Source: RGEC01 sp964626685
Lineage (GTDB): Bacteria > Bacteroidota > Bacteroidia > NS11-12g > UBA955
NCBI GenBank assembly: GCA_964626685.1
Contig: CAZVJY010000006.1
Span: 1 to 64,000 of the forward strand
Direction: 5' to 3'
Length of the DNA: 64,000 nt
The position numbers and the translations under genes were made by a program. The notes under the pieces are model-generated. The model searched no databases. It had not been told where the DNA came from and saw only the letters and a program-made list of their open reading frames with translations. Below, in pieces: positions 8,213-17,230 of the stretch; position 1 is the first letter of the stretch, and each line of letters begins with the position of its first letter.

Positions 8213-9466
8213 ATGCAACTCAGAAGGGTTGTTGTAACCGGCATGGGTGCGCTGACACCCATCGGCAATACACTTGACGCGTATTGGGAAGGGCTTTTGA
8301 ACGGTGTTTCAGGTGCCGCCCCAATTACCCGCTTTGACACTACATTGTTCAAGGTTCGCTTTGCCTGTGAGGTAAAAAACTTTGATATTACGCAATTCAT
8401 GGATAGAAAGGAAGCCCGAAAAATGGATCCTTTTACCCATTATGGTGTGGTGGTAGCCGATGAGGCGATTCATGATTCAGGCCTGTTACAACAGCCCTTT
8501 AACCCAGACCGCGTAGGCGTAATCTGGGGTTCGGGAATCGGCGGTCTTACCACATTCTTCAATGAAGTGGTAGATTATGCCAAGGGCGACGGAACACCGC
8601 GGTTTTCCCCGTTCTTTATTCCCAAAATGATTATCGATATCGCTTCAGGCTATATCAGCATAAAACACGGTTTCCGCGGACCGAATTATGCAACTGTTTC
8701 TGCCTGTGCCACCGGCACACACAGTATTATTGATGCCTTTAACCTGATTCGTCTCGGCAAAGCCGATGTGATGGTTACCGGTGGAAGTGAGGCTTGTGTA
8801 AATGAGCCTGCGATGGGTGGATTCAGCAACATGAAAGCCCTCTCGGAAAGAAATGATGATTATGCTACTGCTTCACGCCCTTTTGACAAGGACAGAGACG
8901 GTTTTGTGCTGGGCGAGGGTGGTGCTGCTATTATACTGGAAGATCTGGAACATGCAAAAGCCAGGGGAGCCAAGATTTATGCCGAACTGGTTGGCGGAGG
9001 CATGACAGCTGACGCATATCACATTACAGCCCCGCATCCCGAAGGACTGGGTGCCATAAATGTAATGAAACAGGCGCTTGAAGATGCCGGTTTATCTCCG
9101 GAAGATCTTGATTATATCAACGTACACGGAACCAGCACACCACTTGGTGATATTGCAGAAACCAAAGCAATTTTTGGTGTTTTTGGAGAGCATGCATACA
9201 ATCTCAACATCAGCAGCACCAAAAGTATGACCGGCCACCTGCTGGGCGGTGCTGGGGCTATTGAGGCCGTGGCATCGGTACTTGCCGTGAAAGAAGGTAT
9301 TGTTCCTCCCACCATTAATCACTTTACCGATGATCCGGAAATTGATCCGAGGCTTAACCTTACTTTCCACAAGCCTCAAAAACGCGAGGTAAGAGCCGCG
9401 CTTAGCAATACTTTTGGTTTCGGCGGACACAATGCTTCCGTTATCTTCAAACGTTACGAAGCCTGA
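8213..9466 (+). CDS. fabF: 3-oxoacyl-ACP synthase II
   Basis: 417 residues, full length KAS II. It condenses malonyl-ACP with acyl-ACP in chain elongation. The nucleophile is Cys165 in VSACATGTHS; the two active-site histidines sit in VHGTSTPLGD and in SMTGHLLGGAGA, and the GFGGHN motif is near the C-terminus. It lies between acpP and rnc in one operon. Confidence 0.98.
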   Translation: MQLRRVVVTGMGALTPIGNTLDAYWEGLLNGVSGAAPITRFDTTLFKVRFACEVKNFDITQFMDRKEARKMDPFTHYGVVVADEAIHDSGLLQQPFNPDRVGVIWGSGIGGLTTFFNEVVDYAKGDGTPRFSPFFIPKMIIDIASGYISIKHGFRGPNYATVSACATGTHSIIDAFNLIRLGKADVMVTGGSEACVNEPAMGGFSNMKALSERNDDYATASRPFDKDRDGFVLGEGGAAIILEDLEHAKARGAKIYAELVGGGMTADAYHITAPHPEGLGAINVMKQALEDAGLSPEDLDYINVHGTSTPLGDIAETKAIFGVFGEHAYNLNISSTKSMTGHLLGGAGAIEAVASVLAVKEGIVPPTINHFTDDPEIDPRLNLTFHKPQKREVRAALSNTFGFGGHNASVIFKRYEA

Positions 9467-9475
9467 TTTTAACAA

Positions 9476-10201
9476 TTGGCAGTTCGGCTACTCTTATCCA
9501 AAGAATCAAAGAAATTTTCTGACCAGATTTACCGGCTAACCGGTTTGCGACCTCGCCGTCTTGCAATTTATCGAGAGGCTTTGCGGCATTCCTCGGTAAA
9601 CAATGCAGGTAATGCAGACAAAGGCATTGCCGATAATGAACGACTCGAATTTCTGGGCGATGCCATTCTCGATGCGGTGGTGGCTGAATTGTTGTTTATG
9701 CGTTATCCCATGAAACAGGAAGGTTTCCTGACGGAAATGCGTATGCGGGTGGTGAACCGCGAACAAATGGGGTATCTGGCCAATCGCCTTGGTTTGCTGC
9801 AGATGATGGATTTGAAACCTGAACTGCTGAAACACCCTTCAGCATTAAAATCCATTGCAGGTAATGCCCTTGAGGCCATTATTGGAGCAGTGTATCTGGA
9901 TCATGGATACCGAAAGGCAAAATTGTTTATTACCCAGCGTCTGATTGGCCAGTATCTGGATTTCGATAAGCTGATGAATACCACAGTCAGTTACAAGGCT
10001 GTACTTCTTAAATGGGTCCAGCAGCAGAAGAAAACCGTAGAATGGAAACACAGTACCGAAACACACGGCAGGAAAGACCTGCACGTGGTTTCTATATGGA
10101 TAGATGAAGTTGAGATGGCTACAGAAAAGAACCTCAGCCGTAAAAAAGCAGAAGAACTTTGCTGTGAGAAAGTATGCAGAAAATTGCAGATTCAGGATTA
10201 A
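9476..10201 (+). CDS. rnc: Ribonuclease III
   Basis: 241 residues. The RNase III signature NERLEFLGDAILDAVV is at about residues 52-67 and a C-terminal double-stranded RNA-binding domain spans about 165-240. The enzyme processes rRNA precursors and cleaves dsRNA. The start is TTG at 9476: no ATG occurs before the catalytic domain and this TTG lies 9 nt after the fabF stop. Its stop overlaps the last codons of the convergent helicase gene by 4 bp. Confidence 0.95.
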   Translation: MAVRLLLSKESKKFSDQIYRLTGLRPRRLAIYREALRHSSVNNAGNADKGIADNERLEFLGDAILDAVVAELLFMRYPMKQEGFLTEMRMRVVNREQMGYLANRLGLLQMMDLKPELLKHPSALKSIAGNALEAIIGAVYLDHGYRKAKLFITQRLIGQYLDFDKLMNTTVSYKAVLLKWVQQQKKTVEWKHSTETHGRKDLHVVSIWIDEVEMATEKNLSRKKAEELCCEKVCRKLQIQD

Positions 10202-13200
10202 TCGTCGGTTTCCGTAAGTGATACAGGCAATATGGCCTGACCAGTAGATTTGGCAAACTGACACCATTCACAATCTTCATTTCCGCAACCTTTTAGAAAC
10301 TCCATACTGCGCAGTTTCTGGTTGCCCATAATCAGAAACTCCTTTAATAGAGCAAGGTCTTCCCGGGTGTAATACTGCGTGAATGTGGGGAATTCTTTTT
10401 TATCATTCTGTTCCACAGAATCAATCTTGGCTGCGATGCCATTCCATTGTTTTTCGGTGTAGTGATTTACAATCAGCATATACAATCCCAGCTGAAACCA
10501 GTACTTTGGCGGTAATTTGCCTTTCAGCAAACTATCCGCGGTTGGTGGTTTAAATGAAGCTTCTGCATTTTCAGGTTTCCCTGTTTTGTAATCCACGATG
10601 GTAACATCCCCGTTTTCGATGATGATTTTATCTGCTTTACCGCCAATTTTAATGCCATCAATGCTGGATTCAAGCCATTTCTCAAGAATGATATCCTGGT
10701 GCGATTGCCAGATCTCTATTCTGGAGCGGTAATACTGCGGCAATCTTTCTCTGCCCTGATCCATTTTTAGCTGAAAGCCGGCAGGTGTGAAAGCACCACG
10801 CTGTTTATACAGTTCTGTTTCGAACAAATCCAAAAATGCGCCCTCATCGAGCCACTGTTTCTTTGCGAATCCGAGATCCACTGTTTTCCAAAGCGTGTTG
10901 TGCACTGCAGAACCGTATCCCAGCGCAGCACTTGGTGCTGAAGGTACCCGTACCAGACGGCCGAAATAAAAACGCAGTCCGCATTCCAGTATGTCATATA
11001 ACGTAGATGGTGAAAATGTAAATTCCTGCAATTGCTGGTGCAGCCATTCGGAATCTTCAATTTTCAGCAGCGGTGCTGCAACCCTCGCAAGTAACTGTGA
11101 TTCTGCCATCACCAGGTCTTCTTTGCCGAGTTCGGTTTCTGCTACTTCATCCTTGCCAATCAGTTCCTGCAGAAACTTGCTTTTTTTCTGCATGGTGGTT
11201 TTGGCACTGATTTTTTCATTGCCCCAGCTAAGCCTCAGTGTTTCTTTGGCACGGGTCATTGCCACGTAAAAAAGCCTGCGTCTTTCTTCTTTATCCGCAT
11301 CTTCTTCATCCTGGTCTTTTACTGCATGCTTAAGGCCTTGGAAAAAGGGTTTGATTTTATAAGGTAAGTCGCTGTTTCGGTCCTTATCCCAGGCTTCTTC
11401 CTCACATCCGATAATGAATACGTGTTTGTATTCAAGTCCTTTGCTGCTGTGGGCTGTAGTCAATACTACACCTGATTTGCTGCCAATGCGTTTTTCCAGG
11501 CGGATAGCTATCTCATTTCGCTTCATCTTGTCAAGCGCCTCCATGTACTGAGTCAGTGTGAGGTAGGGGTTTTTCTGGTTTGCGGCAATGGCATGGCTTA
11601 GGAATGTATGAAGTTGTTCCATTTGCCACTCACGCTGTTTGCTTTGCATGGCCAGCTTTAGGAAACCACCTTGTGATATTACTTCCTGAATGAGCTGAGG
11701 TACGGTCATGCCCGCAGCTTTTTTGAGCCACTCTTCCACATGGTTCCACAATGCCTTTAACGCCGCCCTACTATCCGCTCCGGCAGGCAATGGCTCTGGG
11801 TTTTGTTTTACATAGTCAGCCAGAAAATCACGCCATTTAACTTTTTCATGCCGTTTGGCATAGATTTCTGTGGCGATTTTGGCTATTTCAAATGGTGCAA
11901 TGTCATACAGCGGATAATGCAGCAGGTTGTATATCAAATGTTCGCCTTTGTGCGGAACCTCCAGCTCCCAGGCAAGGTACTGCAGCCAGTTTTGCAACTG
12001 AATGATTAAGGGTTCCTGCAGAATATCAACACTGCGGGCAAGCGTGAACGGGATTTCCTTTTGCAACAGAATATCTGCCAACTCCTCCACAATTCTGTGT
12101 TTAGGATAGATAACGGCAATTTCATCGGGAGGGCAGCCGGCATCTCTTAACGAGGCAATTTGTCCACTAATTGCCAGTGCTTCATGAAAACGGTTTTTAT
12201 AGCCATTGTAACTAACCGGAATAGGCGCATATTGGCGGTTAGCGCCAGATGCAGCAAGGTCTTTGCTCAGTTCAGGGAAAGAATTAACAAGCCTCTTTCT
12301 GTTGTTTTCTATCAGTGTTTTCGCGCCGTCCAACACAATCTGTGTACTTCTGTAGTTCCGGGTAAGAACAATTTTGGTAATATTGGATTGATACTTTCGT
12401 GCAAAATCCATCATGTTGCTGACCCTGGCTCCCTGAAATGCATAGATGCTTTGGTCATCATCACCCACCACAAAGCAATTGGGGTTGTCTTCCCAAAAGG
12501 AAATCAGCTGATAGAGTAATTCATTCTGAATGCCTGAGGTGTCCTGGTATTCATCTACCAGTACATACTGATATTTTTCTTGGTAGGTAAGCAGCAGGTC
12601 CGGATTGGTTTTGAATGCATTAAGCACCCATTGAAGCATATCGCTGAATTCATAAAGGCCGGCTTCCTTTTTAAGTTCCTGGTATCGGGGAAACAGTGCT
12701 GCTGCCTCGCGCAGTTTTTGCCATTCCTTTACTATTTTTTCATAGTCTTTGCGTTTTAGGTCCCCTTTCACATTTACCCCTGATGCCCTCTGGTAAATAT
12801 ATCCTGGAAAAGCTTCCTTGAAAGCTTCTTCATCGCTGAGTTTGTCTATACCATTCTCAAAAAAAGACAAGTCCAGATTTTCGCTCTGCATCAGGTTGAA
12901 TACTTTTTCAAGCGCCTTTCGCAGGTAATAAGGCTGTTCCTGAAAATTTTGCAGAGGTGAGCCAGGCGGAATAGTACGTATCAGGCTGTCCATTAGTTCC
13001 AGTTTGTCCAGATCGTCCATTACCCGAAGGTTGCCTTTGGAAAACAACTCTGGATTTTCCTTGATAATGGTGTTGCACAAACCGTGAAAGGTATGAATGT
13101 TAACCTTGTAAGCATCGGCGCCCATAAAACGACTTAGCCTTTCCAGCATGGCACTGGAGCCGGCATCGGTATAGGTAAGACACAGAATTTCCTGTGGCTT

Positions 13201-13362
13201 GGAGTCGGGTTGGTTAAGAATGTTGAGAATTCTGACGGCTAGAATCTGCGTTTTTCCGGTTCCTGGTCCGGCAATAACCATTACGGGTCCTTCCAGTGTG
13301 TCTACAGCCTTTTGCTGTTCTGCGTTTAAAGACTGATAAAGCGAATTAAAATCTGTATTCAT
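10198..13362 (-). CDS. UvrD/PcrA-like helicase fused to PD-(D/E)XK nuclease
   Basis: About 1054 residues from the ATG at 13362 (a TTG at 13380 would add 6). An SF1A helicase core has Walker A AGPGTGKT (31-38), LVDEYQDT (about 268-275), GDDDQSIYAFQGAR, LTRNYRS, TAHSSKGLEYKHVFI and RRLFYVAMTRAKETL. The C-terminal 270 residues form a RecB/AddB-type nuclease with GGKADKI and IVDYKTGK. Cys794 upstream and Cys1026-x4-Cys1031-x2-Cys1034 downstream are placed as in iron-sulfur 'iron staple' nucleases. The predicted role is DNA end processing or repair. No AddA/AddB or RecC partner is adjacent. Confidence 0.93.
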   Translation of the reverse strand: MNTDFNSLYQSLNAEQQKAVDTLEGPVMVIAGPGTGKTQILAVRILNILNQPDSKPQEILCLTYTDAGSSAMLERLSRFMGADAYKVNIHTFHGLCNTIIKENPELFSKGNLRVMDDLDKLELMDSLIRTIPPGSPLQNFQEQPYYLRKALEKVFNLMQSENLDLSFFENGIDKLSDEEAFKEAFPGYIYQRASGVNVKGDLKRKDYEKIVKEWQKLREAAALFPRYQELKKEAGLYEFSDMLQWVLNAFKTNPDLLLTYQEKYQYVLVDEYQDTSGIQNELLYQLISFWEDNPNCFVVGDDDQSIYAFQGARVSNMMDFARKYQSNITKIVLTRNYRSTQIVLDGAKTLIENNRKRLVNSFPELSKDLAASGANRQYAPIPVSYNGYKNRFHEALAISGQIASLRDAGCPPDEIAVIYPKHRIVEELADILLQKEIPFTLARSVDILQEPLIIQLQNWLQYLAWELEVPHKGEHLIYNLLHYPLYDIAPFEIAKIATEIYAKRHEKVKWRDFLADYVKQNPEPLPAGADSRAALKALWNHVEEWLKKAAGMTVPQLIQEVISQGGFLKLAMQSKQREWQMEQLHTFLSHAIAANQKNPYLTLTQYMEALDKMKRNEIAIRLEKRIGSKSGVVLTTAHSSKGLEYKHVFIIGCEEEAWDKDRNSDLPYKIKPFFQGLKHAVKDQDEEDADKEERRRLFYVAMTRAKETLRLSWGNEKISAKTTMQKKSKFLQELIGKDEVAETELGKEDLVMAESQLLARVAAPLLKIEDSEWLHQQLQEFTFSPSTLYDILECGLRFYFGRLVRVPSAPSAALGYGSAVHNTLWKTVDLGFAKKQWLDEGAFLDLFETELYKQRGAFTPAGFQLKMDQGRERLPQYYRSRIEIWQSHQDIILEKWLESSIDGIKIGGKADKIIIENGDVTIVDYKTGKPENAEASFKPPTADSLLKGKLPPKYWFQLGLYMLIVNHYTEKQWNGIAAKIDSVEQNDKKEFPTFTQYYTREDLALLKEFLIMGNQKLRSMEFLKGCGNEDCEWCQFAKSTGQAILPVSLTETDD

Positions 13363-13503
13363 AAAAAAGTAAATGTTCAAGAAACATTAAATATAATTGC
13401 AAATACTGAAATTTCCAAATTTTTACAGAAAAAACAGGCTGATTAATGGTGGATGTGTATAATTTGGTCTGATAATTGATTACCAAAAACATGACCGTGG
13501 TTG

Positions 13504-13511
13504 TAAATTCG
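13504..13511 (+). promoter_or_regulatory. -7-like element for the DUF1599 operon
   Basis: TAAATTCG differs from TAnnTTTG at one base and ends 15 nt before the ATG at 13527. It lies downstream of the in-frame ATG at 13491 and so favours the later start. Confidence 0.4.
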
Positions 13512-13526
13512 CAACACAATTCGAAG

Positions 13527-14066
13527 ATGGAAAAGACACGTGAGCAATACAATGCCGTTCTGCAGGTTTGCAGGAATATCTTTGAACGCAAGAATACCGA
13601 CTACGGTACCTCATGGCGTGTGTTCCGTCCTCAAAGCATTACCGATCAGATTTTTATTAAGGCCCAGCGCATCAGAAATATTGAAACCAGCGGAACCAAC
13701 CTGGTGGGAGAGGATATCGAAGGTGAGTTCATGGGGATCGTCAACTACAGTATCATCGCACTTATTCAATTGCAGCTGATTGATGAAAGCCGAGAAACCG
13801 GCGATGTCAAAGAAATACTGGATTTATATGATTACCATGCCCATTTAACCCGTGATCTGATGCTGATGAAAAATACCGATTACGGTGAGGCATGGCGCGA
13901 CATGCGCGTAAGCAGCTTCACTGATCTTATTCTGGTGAAAATAGCCAGAATCAAACAAATAGAGGATAATGCCGGAAAAACCATTGCCAGCGAAGGTGTG
14001 TCGGCCAATTATCAGGATATAATCAATTATGCTATTTTCGCTTTAATCAGAATGCAGGAAAAATGA
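13527..14066 (+). CDS. DUF1599 protein (nucleotide modification associated domain 1)
   Basis: About 179 residues from the ATG at 13527 (alternative ATG 13491, TTG 13476). The protein is an internal duplication: KNTDYGTSWRVFRPQSITDQ in the first half matches KNTDYGEAWRDMRVSSFTDL in the second, each followed by an RIRNIE or RIKQIE helix and a closing INYAIFALI-like helix. DUF1599 is common in Bacteroidota; its name comes from comparative genomics of modified-base systems and no biochemical role is established. It heads a five-gene operon, and its stop overlaps the next ATG (ATGA). Confidence 0.88.
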   Translation: MEKTREQYNAVLQVCRNIFERKNTDYGTSWRVFRPQSITDQIFIKAQRIRNIETSGTNLVGEDIEGEFMGIVNYSIIALIQLQLIDESRETGDVKEILDLYDYHAHLTRDLMLMKNTDYGEAWRDMRVSSFTDLILVKIARIKQIEDNAGKTIASEGVSANYQDIINYAIFALIRMQEK

Positions 14067-15664
14067 AAATACCCGTTCAGATATCTCGTGTTTTTACCGC
14101 TTTGCTCTTTATTTTCTCGGGCATGGTCAAGCTCAATGATCCCAGCGGTTTTGCCATAAAACTCAATGAGTATTTTGACGTTTTTGCAGCCGATGTTTCT
14201 CAAAAACAGGATTCAATTCAGATACAACTGACAGATGGAGCCCGCATTTTGCAGCAGTCGGGTTTTCAGCTCTTTAGTGCAGATAAGGTACAGCCATTGA
14301 ATATTAGCGTAAGCAGCGTTCCTGCTGTAAGCCAGGATTCTTCAGGCAGCATTGATTCCGCAGAAGGAAAATCCGGCAAAAGCGCCCGAAAAAAGAGGAA
14401 GAAAAGAATCCCTAGAAAAGTCTATAACCTGAAGCTGAATGCGACTTACAAGGATTATCCTGCAGGAGAATTGATTTTTCAGCCTCAGGATTCCGGTGCC
14501 AGGGCTATGACGGTGGTTCGCTGTGTGGTAGCCGGAAAAACCATTTATCAAAAAGATATTCATCTTGAAAGCAGCAACAATGCCGAATTTAAAGCAGATC
14601 TGCAACTCGAGCCCTATGTAAAAAAAGAAGGTGCCCTGCATGGATTTTTCCTGGGGATGAAAAAGTACAGCCTGTATTTTTCCATCGGTTTTTGCGCCTT
14701 GGAAGTAATACTCGGTTTTGCATTGCTGGTTGGCTGGAACATTGCGTTCACATCCATATCCATGCTGCTGCTGATCGTGTTTTTTACTTTCCTCACCGGC
14801 TACTCGTGGATTTATAACAAAGTGACGGATTGCGGATGCTTTGGTGACTTTATCAAGCTGAAGCCCAAGGAATCATTTATTAAAGACCTGGTTCTTACAG
14901 GACTTATTTTGGTTATTGTCTTCGGTCGTTCCTATATTAAACCATGGTTCAGTAAAGGTTTCGGCTGGAAATTTATGGGTGTGATATCCATGTTGTCGGT
15001 TGCATTTGGCTGGCTTTGTTATCTATACCTGCCGGTTTGGGATTTTCTTCCCTACAAGCAGGGCAACGATATTCATAAAATTATGACCGAAGTTCCCAAA
15101 GGCATGCGTTCTTCTGATAGTATTCAAATGCTCTTTGTGCTTGAAAAAGGAAAGGATAGTGTTAGTGTTACGACCAAAGAATACACTGATGGCTTCGAGA
15201 AATTTGAAAAAGAAGGCTGGAAATACCGTCGCAGAATTGACAAGGTAATTGAGGAAGGATACAAAAGCCCGATTCACGATTTTGCCATTTCCAATCCCAT
15301 AACCGGCGCTGATCTGAAAGACAGCTTTATTCACAGCAAAGGATATAAACTACTTTGGATTTTTACTTACACAGATAAAGGATATGACGGTGCCAATCCT
15401 GAAATCAGCGAAATATACCGCTGGTCACAACAGAACAAAGTAGCCTTTTATCCTGTCACTGCGAGCAGTCCGGAACCTGCAGCAGCCTATGTGAAAACCC
15501 AAAAACTGCCGTTCAGCTTTCTTTCTGCCGACCAGAAAATGCTAATGACACTCGCCCGTTATAACCCAACACTGTATCTGTTTAAGGAATCGGTAGTGGT
15601 GGATAAGTGGAGCGGCAGAAACCTGCCATCGGTAAATAAGCTGAAAAAACTGACCTTAAAATGA
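14063..15664 (+). CDS. BT_3928-family DoxX/MauE-like membrane protein
   Basis: 533 residues. A DoxX-like first helix (RVFTALLFIFSGMVKLNDPSG) is followed by a soluble insert of about 150 residues with a basic KKRKKRIPRK patch, then about four transmembrane helices (about 200-325) holding DCGCFGDF at residues 256-263, the MauE-like cysteine pair. The last 200 residues look like a thioredoxin-fold domain without a CxxC. The family may handle electrons or thiols in the membrane, but its function is not known. It overlaps its neighbours by 4 nt on both sides. Confidence 0.85.
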   Translation: MKIPVQISRVFTALLFIFSGMVKLNDPSGFAIKLNEYFDVFAADVSQKQDSIQIQLTDGARILQQSGFQLFSADKVQPLNISVSSVPAVSQDSSGSIDSAEGKSGKSARKKRKKRIPRKVYNLKLNATYKDYPAGELIFQPQDSGARAMTVVRCVVAGKTIYQKDIHLESSNNAEFKADLQLEPYVKKEGALHGFFLGMKKYSLYFSIGFCALEVILGFALLVGWNIAFTSISMLLLIVFFTFLTGYSWIYNKVTDCGCFGDFIKLKPKESFIKDLVLTGLILVIVFGRSYIKPWFSKGFGWKFMGVISMLSVAFGWLCYLYLPVWDFLPYKQGNDIHKIMTEVPKGMRSSDSIQMLFVLEKGKDSVSVTTKEYTDGFEKFEKEGWKYRRRIDKVIEEGYKSPIHDFAISNPITGADLKDSFIHSKGYKLLWIFTYTDKGYDGANPEISEIYRWSQQNKVAFYPVTASSPEPAAAYVKTQKLPFSFLSADQKMLMTLARYNPTLYLFKESVVVDKWSGRNLPSVNKLKKLTLK

Positions 15665-16716
15665 GGGCATTTATCGCCGGTAAAGTAAAATTTCTGCTGG
15701 CGGTATTGCTGGGTCTGCTGTTGTTTATTTTCACCCTTTTCATGGCACTGCCTTCTCCTGAACAAATTCTAACAGGTCAGCGAAGCGATAAAGCTACAAC
15801 CGACGCCATTGTAAGGGATTTGGGGCTGGATCAGCCTAAATGGAAGCAGCTGGTTTTTTACATAAACGATCTTTCACCTGTTTCGTGGTATGCCGCTGGC
15901 AGCGAAAGACCGAAACAAACCGGGGGCGTGGCTCTGGCCGGTTTTCAATCGGGGACATTGTGGTTGAAAGCACCATATCTGCGAACCAGTTTTCAGAGTA
16001 AAAAACCGGTAACGGACATAATCTCGGATGCCTTTACAGGAACACTGATACTTGCATTTGCAGCTTTGCTGATAGCACTGCTTGCCGGTATTCCCCTGGG
16101 TGTGCTTGCGGCAGTAAAACGGGGTTCTGCTTTTGATAATATCATCGTGGCTTTTTCAGCAGCAGGCATTTCGCTTCCCGCCTTTTTTAGCGCCATGCTC
16201 ATTGCATGGTTGTTTGGGTTTGTTTGGAAGGAATACACAGGCCTGGAAATGACAGGCAGCCTATGGGAAGTAGATTCCATGGGCGAGGGGCGCTATCTGG
16301 CCTGGAAAAACCTTATCTTGCCTGCTGTTGCACTGGGTTTGAGGCCGCTGGCTGTGTTTGTGCAGCTTACCCGCAACACGATGGTTGATGTGCTGTATCA
16401 GGATTATGTGCGTACAGCCCGTGCCAAAGGTCTGCCGGAGTGGAAGGTTTTGTGGGTGCATGCTTTCCCCAATGCCGTAAATCCACTTGTTACATCAATT
16501 GGAGGTTGGCTAAGCAGTTTGCTGGCAGGTTCATTTTTCACAGAGTTTATTTTCAATTGGAAAGGTTTGGGAAAAGTGGCAATAGATGCACTGCAAAATT
16601 CCGACCTTCCGGTTATCATGGGAACCGTGCTTTTTACGGCAATTATTTTCTTTTTTGTCAATCTTCTCACTGAGATGTGCTATATTTGGCTCGATCCCCG
16701 TTTGCGTCATGGATAA
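15661..16716 (+). CDS. OppB/DppB-type ABC transporter permease (orphan)
   Basis: 351 residues with about six membrane helices and the binding-protein-dependent permease (EAA) loop around DYVRTARAKGLPEWKVLWVHAF, which contacts the ATPase. The family imports peptides or nickel, normally with an OppC partner, two ATPases and a binding protein. None of these is in the window, so partners must be encoded elsewhere or the protein has another role. It starts inside the BT_3928 stop (ATGA) and its 3' end overlaps aroK by 8 nt. Confidence 0.9.
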   Translation: MRAFIAGKVKFLLAVLLGLLLFIFTLFMALPSPEQILTGQRSDKATTDAIVRDLGLDQPKWKQLVFYINDLSPVSWYAAGSERPKQTGGVALAGFQSGTLWLKAPYLRTSFQSKKPVTDIISDAFTGTLILAFAALLIALLAGIPLGVLAAVKRGSAFDNIIVAFSAAGISLPAFFSAMLIAWLFGFVWKEYTGLEMTGSLWEVDSMGEGRYLAWKNLILPAVALGLRPLAVFVQLTRNTMVDVLYQDYVRTARAKGLPEWKVLWVHAFPNAVNPLVTSIGGWLSSLLAGSFFTEFIFNWKGLGKVAIDALQNSDLPVIMGTVLFTAIIFFFVNLLTEMCYIWLDPRLRHG

Positions 16717-17218
16717 AATCTATCTTGTAGGATTGCCCGGATCGGGTAAAAGCCACACTGGAAAATGGCTGTCTCAGAAAATGGGATGGGATTTTGTGGA
16801 TTTGGATGAGCTTATAGAAAAAAATGAGAATGTTAGTATTGCAGAACTTTTCGAAACAAAGGGTGAGGATGGTTTTCGCAGCATCGAGCAAAAGTATTTA
16901 ACAGCTACATTTTCCTACAAGCAGTGCGTAATCAGCTGTGGAGGCGGTACTCCGGTTTGGGGTAATAACATGGAAAACATGGGCCGGCATGGTTTAACTG
17001 TCTATCTGAATACCGAACTCTCTGAAATTGAAAAACGCCTTGAAGGCAGCCAGACCAGACGCCCCTTGTTGAATCGCAGCCAAAATCTCGGCAAACAGAT
17101 CTCCGATCTCAACGAAAAAAGAAGGCCATACTACAGCAGAGCCAAAGTTATTTGGAACCGCAATGAACCTACAGAGCAGTTTTTTCGCTCGCTGGATCGG
17201 TTGCTTTCCATATATTAA
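16709..17218 (+). CDS. aroK: Shikimate kinase
   Basis: 169 residues from the ATG at 16709. P-loop GLPGSGKS (8-15), shikimate-binding DLDELIE, GEDGFRSIE, SCGGGTP and the lid RRPLLNR are all present. It phosphorylates shikimate in the chorismate pathway. The frame is open far upstream into the permease gene, but homology begins at MDKIYLVG. It overlaps the permease stop by 8 nt, in keeping with coupled translation. Confidence 0.95.
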   Translation: MDKIYLVGLPGSGKSHTGKWLSQKMGWDFVDLDELIEKNENVSIAELFETKGEDGFRSIEQKYLTATFSYKQCVISCGGGTPVWGNNMENMGRHGLTVYLNTELSEIEKRLEGSQTRRPLLNRSQNLGKQISDLNEKRRPYYSRAKVIWNRNEPTEQFFRSLDRLLSIY

Positions 17219-17230
17219 CAGGAGCCTTTC

